A stretch of 64,000 bases of DNA. Origin: Petrolisthes cinctipes. Lineage: Eukaryota > Arthropoda > Malacostraca > Decapoda > Porcellanidae. Below are positions 24,170 to 35,996 of the stretch, piece by piece; positions within the stretch are counted from its first letter, which is position 1, and each line of letters begins with the position of its first letter. Position numbers and translations under genes: made by a program. Under the pieces are notes generated by a model that saw only the letters and a program-made list of their open reading frames with translations, was not told the DNA's origin and searched no databases. The stretch lies in assembly GCA_033782935.1 (NCBI GenBank), contig JAWQEG010001402.1:1-64000 (forward strand), read 5' to 3'.

Positions 24170-24850
24170 TGGTATACTCAAAATATTTTTAGGGCGTTTT
24201 ATCCTGTTCCTAAGTAGTTAGGAAGTCCTAAATTTTCCCGGGTGCCCTATGTCGTTCAGCCAATCAGGGTGGCGCTTTCAAGTGACTCCAGCCAATCAAA
24301 AGTAAGCTCGATCAGCTGACAAAAGTAAACACGAAACAAAACACAACACTTTGCGTATGAGTGGTAGAAATGTGTGTCGAAACTGTGGAGAGGAAGAGAG
24401 TGGAGAGTAAGAGAGTAGTATCTACTGCGAAATAAGTGCCACCGCCATCATGATTCATGGCAGACAACAGTATGACATTATTGAAAGTCATTAGCAATGT
24501 TAGAAATGACTATTTTATCATGTCTATTTGTGAATCTCAGTAGTCTCTCCAATAACAACAAAGTGGTGCTCTTTGGTAATACAGCCAAAGAGTATATAAT
24601 CCTTCTTATTCTTTTTGGTACAGCCGAGTTGATTTATCATGTTTTCTACGGTGTTCGGTGTCATAAATCCACTTAGGGCTGCCTGGGGGTTGTCCTAAAT
24701 CCAAGCGCCCTAACTTAGGAAAGTTGGCTGCCAAATGTTTTGAGTATGCAGTCATAAGTGTTTTGAGTTTACCGTCATAAGCGCACTGGGGAAGTTAGGA
24801 CTCCCTAGCCGAGATAGGATGTCCTAAGTTGTTTTGAGTATCCGGCCCCT
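24170..24850. mobile_element. Non-coding element with TACTCAAAA inverted ends
   Basis: The left end near 24174 reads GTATACTCAAAATATTTTTA. The right end reads TTGTTTTGAGTATCCGGCCC. Internal copies of ACTCAAAACA occur at ~24735-24785, so the terminal motif is repeated. The other arm has a ~115-bp version of it (10492-10607), indicating an internal deletion or a different member at the same site. Superfamily not determined. Confidence 0.5.
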
Positions 24851-24904
24851 GGTCTCGACCACTGCCAGCCTGGGGTGGGCTAGAAACTACGGTATCCTAG
24901 TGTA

Positions 24905-25401
24905 CATACCTGCCGGATTATTAAAATCCTCCTTCCCTACACTGGAAACGACCCTCACGAAGGGTGCTCTTCTGTATGAGGGTCCTATCTCTAATGTTAA
25001 ACTTTTCCTCCTCTTCCCCTTCGTCCGGGCCCTTCGCAGTAGGGTTGGTATTTCAAAAGGATTTTCCGTGCGCATCCCGATCGTCAGTTTGTTTACATTT
25101 CGCCAACTACGTGAGTGTTCTGAGTTTACCACCTCGCCACTTTTCACCACTGTTATTACGGGGTTAAGGCACTCTCTCTCTTTGCCCCTTCCCCCTGAGG
25201 GGGTTATTGCCTGCATTAGTAATGTGGACAATACTTTAAGGGTTTGGGCGCCCCTTCGGACCCAGCCACTAGCTTTTAGTTCTTCAACTGACCCTCATTT
25301 TTTTCTATTTCCTTCCTGCTTGCTGTCTCACCTCTCTATCACCTTTTCTGGCGCTATATGACCTCGCTGTTGTGGCGCCTAATATCAATCAATCAATCAA
25401 T
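24905..25401 (+). mobile_element. Retroposon with (ATCA)n tail
   Basis: About 500 bp ending in a TGGCGC...GGCGCC stem and (ATCA)n at 25383-25400. A related 3' part in minus orientation is at 62955-63117 and a shorter fragment at ~29945-29985 (shared GGGGCCGAAGGGGCGCC). The 3' terminus resembles the end of the LINE at 825-8698, so a SINE using that LINE's machinery is possible. A 175-codon open frame across it has no recognisable domain. Confidence 0.55.
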
Positions 25402-25732
25402 TTTTCCCCTTCAATTTGTTATTGTTTGTTGAACAGATTTTCATTGCACGAGAAAAATATCAATAATATAAGCATGAACTTTATTTTATTCTTGGGAAAT
25501 TGATAAATAATACAAGTAGGCTTGGCAGCGCTAAATCCCAACAGTATTTAAATAAAATAAAACAGAACGTCATACAAGTAAGCTGCTATGAATGTCATGT
25601 ATACATAACTAATACCAGCATTAATTTTCTTTATTATATGCATACATCATTCCTGTAAGTACAGTAGGCACCTTTGAATATAACAAAGACAATACAATAC
25701 AAAATATACATAATGATAATAGAAGTACAATA

Positions 25733-25765
<33 letters not shown>

Positions 25766-27100
25766 AGAACATAAGGAGTGAGGATAACTGCAGTAGACTA
25801 TTATAATTATTTTTATTATTATTAATATTATTATTTGTGCCAACTGCATAAATCTAACACCACCTAATCTGACTTAAATCACACATAGAGTAAACTTAAT
25901 CTTGGACTATGCTAGACATAATCTAACATAAGCTTACTTTAACTTTGAATATTTGGGAAGTAACGGATGACCAAGACGTACAGTAGAGTACGCGGGATAG
26001 TGGCGTTCAAGGTCAAAGGAATATGCGTTATTCATACGGTAATCACTATCGTAAAAATAAAGCTTAAATTCTACACTACTGTAAACCTAAACCTGATCTA
26101 TCTTAAATCTAATGTAACTTAACATAACCGAAATTAAGGTATGGATAGCAGAAATGTAACGGTTATACGGTGCCATACATGAAATCACACTCCCATACAT
26201 TTATTTGCTGATATCCTTATATTATCCAACATTTACGTACCTCTTCTTATCTTTTGAAAAGAAGTGAAAACGTAGCTCAGGTCCAGTTTTCCTATTGTTC
26301 CCACAAACAAACAGATATGTTTAGTGAACCTACAAATGTTTATTGCAATTTCAATTTCAAACTAACTGTCGCACCACGCCGAGCCACATTAATATGAAAA
26401 GGGCTCGTGGCGATTGTGGTGCCATATATTGCCTATGCATCATATAACTTCTGCTCTCGGGTATCCTCATAGAACTTGTCACTCCGTATTACATGCTCTG
26501 TGTGTAGAGGTATGGTGTGGATGTTAGAGAGAGTCCACTACTACTGCTTGGCTTGCTTGCTATCCCTTTCCTTCCTGTTGGCTGTCCCTCCATTCTTTCT
26601 ATTTCCTTTCTGTTTACAGTCCCTCCTTTCCTTCTATTTCCTTCGTACTTGTTGTTCCTCATTTTAACCGACTTCCTCATTTTTTAAATAAAAATTTCTC
26701 ATTTCTTTTCGCCACATTTTCCGGCCTCATTTTTTCCCCTTCTTGGCCTTCTTCTGTTTCTTCCCGCCTGGCGTCCATGGATACCCTCGCCATGACAGTA
26801 GTTCCTGGACACTGTGACAGATATAGAGGGCGTTCTGCATGGCGGTCTCCCCAAGAATATCCACGTGTATTCTACCTGTATCAAACGTCTGAGTATTAAT
26901 ATTTTATCCATCCGTATATTATCTCTCTCTCTCTCTATGTTTATTTATTAATCTAAATTTCTGTAAATCATTGATGTACTCTGCATGTATATCTATCTGT
27001 CCCAAAATATTTAATACTTCTTTTTATCCAACTATATTTTATCTCTTTCTCTATTATCTGTCTGTCTGTTTTTACACAACTGTACTTCATTCTATTATAT
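25402..27100. other. AT-rich intergenic, no gene seen
   Basis: Contains ATT/AAT microsatellites (~25735-25770, 25800-25840) and pyrimidine-rich tracts near 26540-26740. No supported gene or terminal inverted repeat was found. Confidence 0.5.
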
Positions 27101-27103
27101 GTA

Positions 27104-27314
27104 CAGTCGGCCTCAGGTATTCGTACACAGAGCATCGGTTAAAAGAGGTCTGTATTCTGCACATACTGTAGGGATTGTTCTGCTGACTGATTCAAGTATT
27201 AGCCAAGTAACATTACTAGAAACGTTTTGTGTTAGGAAAGTGATGTACTAAATTTTCCAGTTGTTATGAACCCTTAATGTCACAGTGGTGTATACTATTT
27301 CCTGAGGCCGAATG
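27104..27314. mobile_element. Tc1/mariner-type MITE, 211 bp
   Basis: Ends CAGTCGGCCTCAGGTATTCG and, inverted, CATTCGGCCTCAGGAAATAG; TA duplications at 27102-27103 and 27315-27316. Confidence 0.75.
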
Positions 27315-27462
27315 TACCTAATAGGTTTAAGAATACCCATTGTATTATTATTATTAGCCAATCCTTTCCCTATTGGGTTGTCAAGTAAGTAGCCTTCGGT
27401 TGCCCCCTCACCAGCTTATATATTCCCCAAGTTTCTTAGAGTATCGCATCCAGAGAAATTAG

Positions 27463-27772
27463 AGCCAATCATAGCGCATGGTTCAGCTCCGCCCAGTGCA
27501 CTATGGATGTATTACTGTACGAGTAACTATAATGCATACTCACTTTTTTTTCTCCTTTGCTTCTAGGCTCGTTTCTCGAGTTTCATCTTCTCTCGATTCT
27601 TACCTCCCCTTTTCACTGGGGTACGATATTGAAACAGACTCTTATATAGTTGACCCAGGAGAACAATAGTGATTCTTCATATTTGTATTATTATTATTAT
27701 TATTATTAACTTCAAAGTTCTTGCCATCCTTAGTGCATTGGGCAGAGCTGAGCCATGCGCTGTGATTGGCTC
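27463..27772. repeat. ~40-bp inverted repeat pair, probable MITE
   Basis: GAGCCAATCATAGCGCATGG...CCCAGTGCAC (27463-27502) is inverted at ~27732-27772 with a few mismatches. The left outer flank (ATATTCCCCAAGTTT...GAGAAATTAG) recurs at ~43463-43510 and ~46432-46480, so this is an interspersed family. A (TTA)n run lies at ~27687-27708. Ends not precisely defined. Confidence 0.55.
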
Positions 27773-27809
27773 TGTGTGCAATAGGCTACTCTGCATATTC
27801 CCGCTTACC

Positions 27810-28450
27810 CTCCCACACACACTCCCACTCTAACATATAGACGAACACTGTTTGTCTAGCAGTGGTAGTGTAGATGTGTAGTGTGTAGTGACGATGTGCT
27901 GGAAATATTCCACCAACATACATCTGTATGTACTGCTTAACAATTTGTAGGCCTAACTAGTTTTGCCGTGTGACCAGTAGTTCAAATATACATACAAAGT
28001 TACAAACAACTCTACCTTAATTATTATTATTATTATTATTACCTCCAGCAGAATCCTTTGATGCTCTTTTCTTGCTTTTCTTTTTAGTTTGTTTATCGTT
28101 TTTCTTTTCTGGATTCTTAACGGATTTCTTACTGGATTCGCCCGGATTTCCTTTATTTCCATCCTGTCGTCCTGCCATCTGTTGGGTCAAAGTATAATAA
28201 TTATTAATATTGTTGGTTTCAGTAGTAGTTGTTGTTATGTGAATAAACAATGATTGAATGAACACACACACACACACACACACACAGGGAAGGAGGAAAT
28301 TCAGCGGTAGAGTTGAATTAAACTAATGTCAAATATTTAACATGCGTTAATTCTAACCATTTTACCCATAGTTAATAAAAAATTTCCCTATACCTACCTT
28401 TAATAATATATAGTGGTATCTGTTGAGTACTTATAGCCGTTGTTGTTAGC
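27810..28450. other. Intergenic, microsatellites only
   Basis: (ATT)n at 28018-28041 and (CA)n at 28262-28287. The Lys-rich minus-strand frame at 28017-28283 has no domain and crosses the microsatellites. No supported gene. Confidence 0.5.

Positions 28451-28454
<4 letters not shown>

Positions 28455-28496
<42 letters not shown>
28455..28496. repeat. (TA)n microsatellite
   Basis: About 40 bp of perfect alternating AT. Confidence 0.9.
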
Positions 28497-28500
<4 letters not shown>

Positions 28501-28516
28501 AGGAGCCGTTGATTAA

Positions 28517-28683
28517 GGGGGAAGTACAGTGTTGGTAAATCCAGAGCAACTGATTCTTCCAAACTATACCAAGCAACGTCAGGCCAACAATATTTTTTTA
28601 TCATGACCTATTTGAGGCTGTTTCCTGGTATACTTTGGAGAAATGAAGGCACTCTAATGTACTAAAAGTATAATATTATCCCT
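28517..28683. mobile_element. Putative TTAA-type MITE
   Basis: TTAA at 28513-28516 and 28684-28687 flank a 167-bp non-coding segment. Its ends are only weakly inverted (GGGGGAAGTAC / TATAATATTATCCC). The central part (CTTCCAAACTATACCAAGC, TACTTTGGAGAAATGAAGGC) recurs at ~50600-50700. Confidence 0.5.
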
Positions 28684-28689
28684 TTAAGT

Positions 28690-29940
28690 GAAAAAAATCG
28701 AGTGGGAAACACAAAATAGAATATAGACGTGTTTGTTTGTCCGCCATATTAGTCGTTGCCATGGTAACCGCTTCGTCATATTGGTTGTCATGGAACTCGC
28801 GTCACAACCTTCGTTGTCCTGGTAACTGCGTTGCCATATACTTTGGGGTCGATATTTATTCCAATTCACAGATTTTTCGTTTGCCTGAGTATTTGCAAAC
28901 CTCATTAGCCGTATAATTTAATAATAACATAAAAATAACTATATACTGTATCTTGTGTTAGGTGTGTACCTCTTGTATTAGGCTAGGTTCACTGATTTGT
29001 CTCCATTTACTAATTTCTTAACCATACAATTCCCCTGAACTTCACAGCTCTTCCCGCTATAAATAATGAAAAAAAATCACATATTTGTATAAATAAAGGG
29101 GAAGGTGGAAGCAGATAGAGCCCTTTATTGAATTACCGAAAAAGGAGTACACAAGACTTTGTTTACAAACGAGAGTCTACTACTGTGATAATCAAAGGAG
29201 AAACTGAATATCTACTTCATATTGTTCATAATGCTTAATAGATATATAGAGTCAATTAACTACAGATAATAAACAAATTTGTATGTAAACAATAATTTGC
29301 ATGCTTAATTTCACTTATTTATAATATAACACAAATGGTGGCCAATTTGAGCGTTCTAAATGAAGAGCAAAACTTGCTATTCAGTATTCATTTCGCCCAG
29401 CAGCAAGATTCAGCTGCTTGCAACTCATTTTGGATCACAAAAAAACAAAGCGATTAGCAAAAGCAAGTAGCATGCTGCTAGTGAGAAATGCCCATTGTGC
29501 CATTACCTTTATCTGACAGGTTTTGACCATCCACTCAAACAGCCCTTGTCTCACCTCTCTACTTAAACAAATCAACCCAATGTCTTTACTCTCATGTATT
29601 TACTAAGCTATCTTTAATCTCCTTTCTGAACTCAGCTGTTTTTACTCTATTTACTTTCAGCTTTGTAGGCTACTCATCTTTCTTTACTCTTAGATTTCTT
29701 TGATCTTATTAGCAGCTGTCGCCCGTTCTTTCATTCACTAGATACTGGAGTACTTTGCCAATATTACATGGTATGTAAAACTAAGTATAAATATTATTTC
29801 CAATATTGTGGTATCTAATTCCCAGATGGCACTTTTCTAATTGGTTGAATAGAAAAAGATCACAGTGAATAAGTTTGCTGCACTTCTGCCTCATCCCAGG
29901 CGTCCACCCCGATACGGACTTATTCATGGATGGTCATCGC
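28690..29940. other. Intergenic, no gene seen
   Basis: AT-rich sequence without a supported gene. Around 28745-28850 GTTGCCATGGTAACC-like blocks are repeated imperfectly. Confidence 0.5.
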
Positions 29941-30000
29941 AAGACCAATAAGACGGCTGGGGCCGAAGGGGCGCCAAAAACATTATTACAGGCAATACTC

Positions 30001-30967
30001 TCCTACGGGGTAAGCACGAGGAATAAAAGGAATACAGGGATAGCTGTCTAATATCCAAAGGATAATATATATTCAGTACTCTATCCCACTACGATGGTGA
30101 ACAAAAGACAGTGCCTTTATATAAAGGATATAATGTAACAGATATTCTAATTATATTTGTTTGTTATTACTTTTCAACTAATCACCTTCATTTGTCTTAC
30201 CCTCTTCCCCCTCACCCTCGCCTCATATCATCACATTTCTTCTCTTCTATATCCACCTACGTTAATGCAGTATGCACTTCTTTAAACCCGGGTTCTTCAA
30301 ATTACGGGTCCCGAATTCCTCCAAACTGGGCCGCAGGCTCACAAAAATAAATACATGAATAAAATAGAATAATAATGTTCGTGACAATAAAATAAATATG
30401 AAGTTCATACATGAATCCACCTAACATATTTTTATAATCGAATATTCATATATTTAATTATCAATAAAACAAAATCATTGCACAAATATTAGCCTTCTTG
30501 AGAGAGTGAGAGAGAGGGGGAGGAGTAGGTGAGGCAGTGCTTATAATTCTGTTTATAATTCTGGTTTGAATGCCTTTTAATAATAATTATTGAGTTTCAG
30601 TTTCTGGTCTTATATTTTCTTAGGTTGATAATTCTGGTCATTTGTAAAAGATCTTTCTGTTTAGGTCGCGAGAATGATGTCATAGTAAAAACTGGGTCAC
30701 GACTGAAAAAGTTTGAAGAACCCTGCTTTAAACTGTTGGTGATTCGATACCGTTCACAGTGTATGCTTTATTCATTCCTTCTGACACATGTCTTCTCTAC
30801 CTGATCATTCGTTACCCTCTTATATAGCTCCGCCCATATTTATCTCCTCCTCTCCCACTAACATCCCCCCTCCCTCCACCTGCAACTGTTGCCAGATCAG
30901 ACGAGCCTCAAACCAAGTCGCTAGTGGAACAAGTGTGGACCCTTGATCTGTCCGGAGCTGTACGTGT
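30001..30967 (+). repeat. ~950-bp interspersed repeat, copy A
   Basis: Matches the reverse complement of 42517-43467 over nearly its full length (for example AAAGGAATACAGGGATAGCT and TATTCTAATTATATTTGTTT). One end reads ...CCTTGATCTGTCCGGAGCTGTAC. No coding capacity was recognised. Confidence 0.75.
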
Positions 30968-31440
30968 ACTGGGTGTTGTTTTGATGTTTCTTGGCATCCC
31001 TGGGTGTTTTGCCATGTATTGTAGTGGGTGGTGTAGGTTTCTGGAGGCTGCAGTAAGTGTGTGTGTGCCTCTCATGTCAAGGTGGTCCTTAATCTTGAGG
31101 ATTTTGGTTTCGTGGTGTAAGTGGTCTGTAGGTGTGCAGCCTGTGAATATCTTTAGGGCTCTATTTTGTATGGTCTGTAGGGTGTTGAGATGAGTCTCAG
31201 TGAAGTTTGAGGCCCAGGTGGGGCTTACATAATCCATCACTGATCGGATGTATTGTTTATACATTGTAGTTGTGGTTTCTTTGTTGTGTCCAAATGTTGT
31301 GCTGGCGAGTGATCTGAAGGCCTTAAGTCTTTGCATGGCTTTGTTTTTGATGGTTGTGATGTGTTGTTTGAATGTCATAGATGTGTTGCATGTTATGCCG
31401 AGTATTTTGGGTGTGTGTGTACCAGTTCTGAAGGCTTGAA
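30962..31440 (-). pseudogene. LINE RT C-terminal fragment, same family as the 2A LINE
   Basis: The minus-strand frame contains AMQRLKAFRSLASTTFGHNK, YKQYIRSVMDYVSPTWASN, NRALKIFTGC and MRGTHTLTAASRN. These match, residue by residue with few changes, the frame at 55711-56400 of the larger LINE. Both ends are missing. It abuts repeat copy A. Confidence 0.8.
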
Positions 31441-33059
31441 CTCTGGGCAGAAACTGGTAACTTACTTGTGTGTAATTCTTGGAGTTGTAGTTGTAGTATT
31501 TGTTGTTGTATTAGGTAACGTGGAAGACGGGGTGCTTTCTTAGGTTTTCTTAGGTAATTGACTTCACAAGTTTCTTAAGGCTTAATTTATTAATATATAC
31601 TTATCTCTATACAGGGAATTATATTGATGTGCCTTATCTTATATGATTGTGTCTCTCTCTTATGGAGACAGTTTATAGCCCTATGGAAGTCAGTGTAGGT
31701 ATCCTGCCTATTAGTTAAACTTCACTGCTTATATACATTTCAAACTCAATAGTTTACAGAATGGCTAGAGTGTGACTGTGTTGCCTGTGAATGGTCAGTT
31801 TGATTCTGTACCTACTTCTCTCTTCTCGTGTGAAAGGGAAAGTGGGCCAACCCTTTCCTATCTCTCTCTCTCTTACTCTCTTTTGTGAGTGAAGGTACAA
31901 ACATTATTTGTGTGACCTGAGAGCACTGGGTTTGGAGAGATGAAAATAAGATAGGGAAAGTTAATGGTCTGAGGGGGATGCAGGTAGGTAAATTAATGGT
32001 GTTTTGGTATAAAAATAAATGAGAGAGTGTATGTTCTGTTTGTGTGTGTGTGTGTGTGTGTGTGTTTGACCAGCTTGGGTGGTATGGCCAGGTGTATATG
32101 TTCTGCAGCTACCTGGATTTGACCAGCTGTCTGGTAAACAGATTGTGAGGTATTTTTAGTTGACCCTTTTCTTCTACCTGCTCTTGATGGCTTTTACGGT
32201 GTATATTGCTCAGTCCCGCTACCGAATTATCTGTCCCCAGATAACATCTTTATTGTACAATCCTCGGTAGTTACATATAAGGACTAGGAACTAAATAATA
32301 AATACAATAAATGGTAACACAATAAATGGGCATCAAGACATTGGCACATAGTATACATAAACGAAAATCAATACCTGAGAACATAAAGAAATCAACTTAA
32401 AATTAATGTGTTGAGCTAGGTGCTTGTAGTTATATGTATGTAAGCTAACCTATGCTAAAGATTCACACATTAATGAGGGGAGCCGTGTTGCTATGTTGTG
32501 GCTGTGAAATAACAGTCTTATTCTTTTCAATACAAGATAATTCAGTATACTTCGATAGTTCTTTCTTATACAATACAAAAATAGTATTTTAGACTGTCTT
32601 ATACAATACATAAATATTATAGTACATGCCAGAAAGATAAGACATGGGATAATAAACATTGGTACCAAGTTTTATTTTGATCAATATATGGAGGAATCAA
32701 ATTATATAATAAGGATGTTTGAATCCTATGCTCATTGAGTAACATAATAGTTTCACGTTTTCTGAAACAACTGATAATTAATTAGGAGATGTTAAACAAG
32801 TCAACTTTAAATGAAATATGTTGAAAGGTGGAAAAGAGATTGTGTCATGTTTTCAAGCAAATTATGTTTACTAGGCAAGGTAACGATTCCCTTGGATCAT
32901 ATTTCCTATGAGTCTGCTTCTTTATAGTAGCCTTAAACCATACCCGGTGTAGGGTGATTAGGGCAAATTAATGTTAATTGTTTATCAGCAGGTAAGTATA
33001 GATAGTGGAAATTAAAATTGATGATGAAAGAGAGTTTTGATTAGTAATAGATATGAATG
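31441..33059. other. Intergenic, no gene seen
   Basis: (TC)n at ~31860-31880 and (TG)n at 32039-32064. AT-rich remainder without a supported gene. Confidence 0.5.
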
Positions 33060-33061
33060 TA

Positions 33062-33224
33062 CAGTCGGCGGCAAAAGTCCTGTCGCCTCGCCTGCTTCAC
33101 CGAGGCTTGCGATGTTCAGAGACTCGAGATTATTAAGTGTAGATACCGTGCGTATTTCTCGAGTCTATGAACACTGCGTGTCTCGGTGAAGCAGGTGAGG
33201 CGACAGGACTTCTGCCGCCGACTG
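33062..33224. mobile_element. Tc1/mariner-type MITE, 163 bp, CAGTCGGC family
   Basis: Long inverted repeats of ~43 bp starting CAGTCGGCGGCAAAAGTCCT. TA duplications at 33060-33061 and 33225-33226. A second member is at 52816-53035. Confidence 0.88.
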
Positions 33225-33226
33225 TA

Positions 33227-33378
33227 CACTGGATCAAAAAAGTATCGCGCAGGTGGGGTCTGATGGTTCTGTAAATGATCGCTACAGCTCATGATGAACA
33301 AGCTCGTTTTCTGTAGTCATCGTCTTAGGTGTCAGAATGTTTCACGAGGGAAATGCGCGATACTTTTTTGATCGAGTG
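33227..33378. mobile_element. Tc1/mariner-type MITE, 152 bp, abutting the previous one
   Basis: Inverted ends CACTGGATCAAAAAAGTATC and GATACTTTTTTGATCGAGTG. TA at 33225-33226 and 33379-33380. The left TA is shared with the neighbouring element of a different family. Confidence 0.85.
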
Positions 33379-33380
33379 TA

Positions 33381-34690
33381 CATGCATATAGTGCTTGATT
33401 AGTATTACTTTGATTCCAAGCAAGTGGAGATTTTGCATCCTTTGGAGACTTAAATGCAACTTAAATGCAAAGAAATATGCAAGACAAACATATATGAAGA
33501 TATGCAACATGGCACTTGAGGAGTTGTGTGTCACTGATGACATCATCACTAAGTATAATACTTATTGGATGAAAATCGAATATTAAAGGATTACTTCCAT
33601 TTTCATTGGGAATTGTTGAAGTGCGTAGCTTGGGAAAAACATTTTACCTTTTATGGGAATAATAATGAGTATATGATCTTGTATTAAAACACTACGCATG
33701 ACTGTATAATAATATTTCATGAAAGATATTAAGTAAGATGAGATTTCATCATTGATTGTACTGTACCATTGCATCTCGTAGCTGGTGGGGTGGTAAAAAT
33801 TGTGAGTTGATCTTACCTTACCCGCAGTAAATACTCTCTTAATAAATGGTTGTCATTCCTCTCTAAGTTCCTCACCTGCTATCATTTTCCTGCTGACTCA
33901 CAGAAATAAATAGAAGCCTAAAAATATGATATGATTATTCCATATATGTAGTTCTTTTCATTCGTTGATCATGTAAAGCTACATTAATCGTATGTTGTTT
34001 CTGTGCAATGATTTGCACTCTAATACAGTATATACCTGTTACTCTATCTTATCTTGATTTGCAACGGCTTGTCCCGCAATATTTTATTTATGGGATAATG
34101 CTTGTATACCACTATCTAAGCAGTACCAAATAGTGCTCATGAAATTTCACTGAAAATATCTAAATCAGGCTCTGGGCTGTGATAATGGCTCTAAGCCATT
34201 ATATATTTGTATAATAAGTGAGCAATATTACCTGAGTCGCTGAATTCATTTCTAGGGCGCCCAATAGTGAAAGGCCACTATAGAATATAATGCATTTAAA
34301 TAGGTAAATTCATTCGTGTGATACCTGTCAAACAAAACTAGTGTATCATTAAATACCTTATATGTACCCACTGCTCAATGGCAGAAAATTTATGTAATAA
34401 TTCAGATATATCCTGTAAAGAGTAAGAAATAGTGATCATATCGTTCGACACCAATATTTTATTATTTTCTTTTTCTTTTCAATTGTTTGATAAAATTGTA
34501 AACGAGAGCTCTCAGATTTTAAGACGTCATCATTATCTGTGTTATGCACTTCGTCGGAACTTGTAGCCGCCGCGCGTATAGCCATGAAAACCATTATATA
34601 GGTTGATTTGGGCCACATCTGTAAGAAAAAATATTATATTTCCTTGGAAACTGATCGGAGTTTTTGTTTGTAATTGTTTATATTATTATC
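33381..34690. other. AT-rich intergenic, no gene seen
   Basis: No supported gene, repeat array or inverted ends. The 34436-34618 minus-strand frame is short and has no domain. Confidence 0.45.
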
Positions 34691-34699
34691 ATCAATAGT

Positions 34700-35461
34700 A
34701 GGGATAATATTACTAGGAAGAGGAAATTGTTGATGTTCCAGAGATATTGATTGGTTTTATTTTGGATGTTGGGTTTTTGCGCGCTTTTTACCAATCTCTT
34801 TATTCTCTTTACATAAACAATATCAACTGCCTGGTAAAATTATGCTTTATTATAGGTTTATTACCTACTAAAGATATGACTGTGTGAAGTTTTCGATCGG
34901 GTACCCGTATTATTATGTTATAACCCGGAGTGAACATATGAGTTATTTACTTTATTATGTCGGCGATTACGCATTTTATTCCTGCAAGCCTATAATTTGT
35001 TTTAGTATGTCGGCGATTACGCATTATTTCCCTGCAAGCCTATAAATTGTTTTGTTATGTCGTCGATCACGCATTTTTTCCCTGCAAGCCTGTAATTTGT
35101 TTTGTACATCATGATGAAATTGTTGAAATGCAACTCACTGTCGTTCAGCGTAGTTGTCCACGTTGTAGCATGGCTTCTGTATGGCAATTTTATATCTTAT
35201 GAAAGACGTATCCATACGCCATATAGTATTTCATGTGGAGTTTTTCCCTTTATTTCCGTGTTTTGTAGTATTTATTGACCGTCATATCGATGCAGTCTTC
35301 CCATGTGGAGGGATTTTCATTGTTTCTGTGCCACGAAGTACTTCTAGTATTTTACGGTTTTGCAGTTTTGTTAACCCATTAGATGCTGGGAGATATGTTA
35401 ATACAAACGTTTGCTTAATGTCGTAGAAATCAGATACCTTTTATAATATTGGGACATATAA
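34700..35461 (-). pseudogene. Decayed Gypsy element: integrase C-terminal half
   Basis: Minus-strand fragments with several stops: IKQTFVLTYLPASNGLTKLQ then NRKILEVLR (the catalytic-Glu region of integrase, with the usual VE replaced by LT), and downstream FQQFHHDVQNKLQACREKMR. The reading continues from the remnant at 41166-42510 on the far side of the inserted LTR element. Too broken to be functional. Confidence 0.65.
34956..35105. repeat. 50-bp tandem repeat, three copies
   Basis: Units start at 34956, 35006 and 35056 with TATGTCGGCGATTACGCATT and end in CCTGCAAGCCTATAATTTG. On the minus strand each unit codes for the LQACREKMRD part of the decayed integrase tail, so a piece of old coding sequence was triplicated. 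Confidence 0.85.
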
Positions 35462-35465
35462 ATGG

Positions 35466-35940
35466 TGTTACGACCATTGTTTTTAGTATAAACTATTGTT
35501 AATAATGTTAAGAGTCAGTGAAGCTGGGGTTGGGGTAGTTGTGTGTGTGACCTGGTGTTTCATATCTCAGAGCTCGTGGAGCTCTGAGTTTACCAGGTAG
35601 GCATAGTGTTGGTGTTAGGCAGTAGGTCTCCTCCCTCCAACAGAGTAACATCTCTCTCCTGGAGCTCCACAACTGGTGAGACTGACGTATTGTAAACTCA
35701 GGATTGTCCACAGCATTGTAGGTTTAAGTTTATAGGTTTAAGTAGTTAAGATATGTGTTTGAGTAACGATTCACCGGTGAGTGAAATTCTATTTAATTAT
35801 TTGTTTCCGTTGTGCATATTTGTGGTTATATTACAATATATTTATAAATTTACTAAAGTATTTTGTGTATATCCCATAACGTCTAGTCACGCCGACTGAA
35901 CCTGGAGACACGTAGTGTTGCGTTAGAGTCGGTCGTAACA
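35466..35940 (+). repeat. 5' LTR of the Gmr1-like element
   Basis: 475 bp. It contains a short palindrome AGAGCTCGTGGAGCTCT (~35570-35586). After it GGCGGTTTGGCGACCTCGCC may include the primer-binding site; the tRNA was not identified. Confidence 0.9.
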
Positions 35941-35996
35941 GGCGGTTTGGCGACCTCGCCAGGATTTCACTCACAAGTTTGTTTGTTTGTTTGACA

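Larger units (their letters stand above)
22673..24902 (-). repeat. Right arm of the ~2.1-kb inverted repeat, TA-flanked
   Basis: Reverse complement of 9918-12041. The outer end reads ...GAAACTACGGTATCCTAGTG next to TA (24903-24904). It contains the inverted minisatellite (~22815-23180), the shared MITE (23274-23489) and a longer version of the TACTCAAAA-ended element at ~24170-24850. Confidence 0.85.

Noticed and set aside
24834..25361. 175-codon open frame
   Set aside because: It lies in an (ATCA)n-tailed retroposon, has no ATG-supported start or domain, and crosses the arm boundary.
28017..28283. Lys-rich small protein on the minus strand
   Set aside because: Low-complexity, bounded by microsatellites, no recognisable domain.
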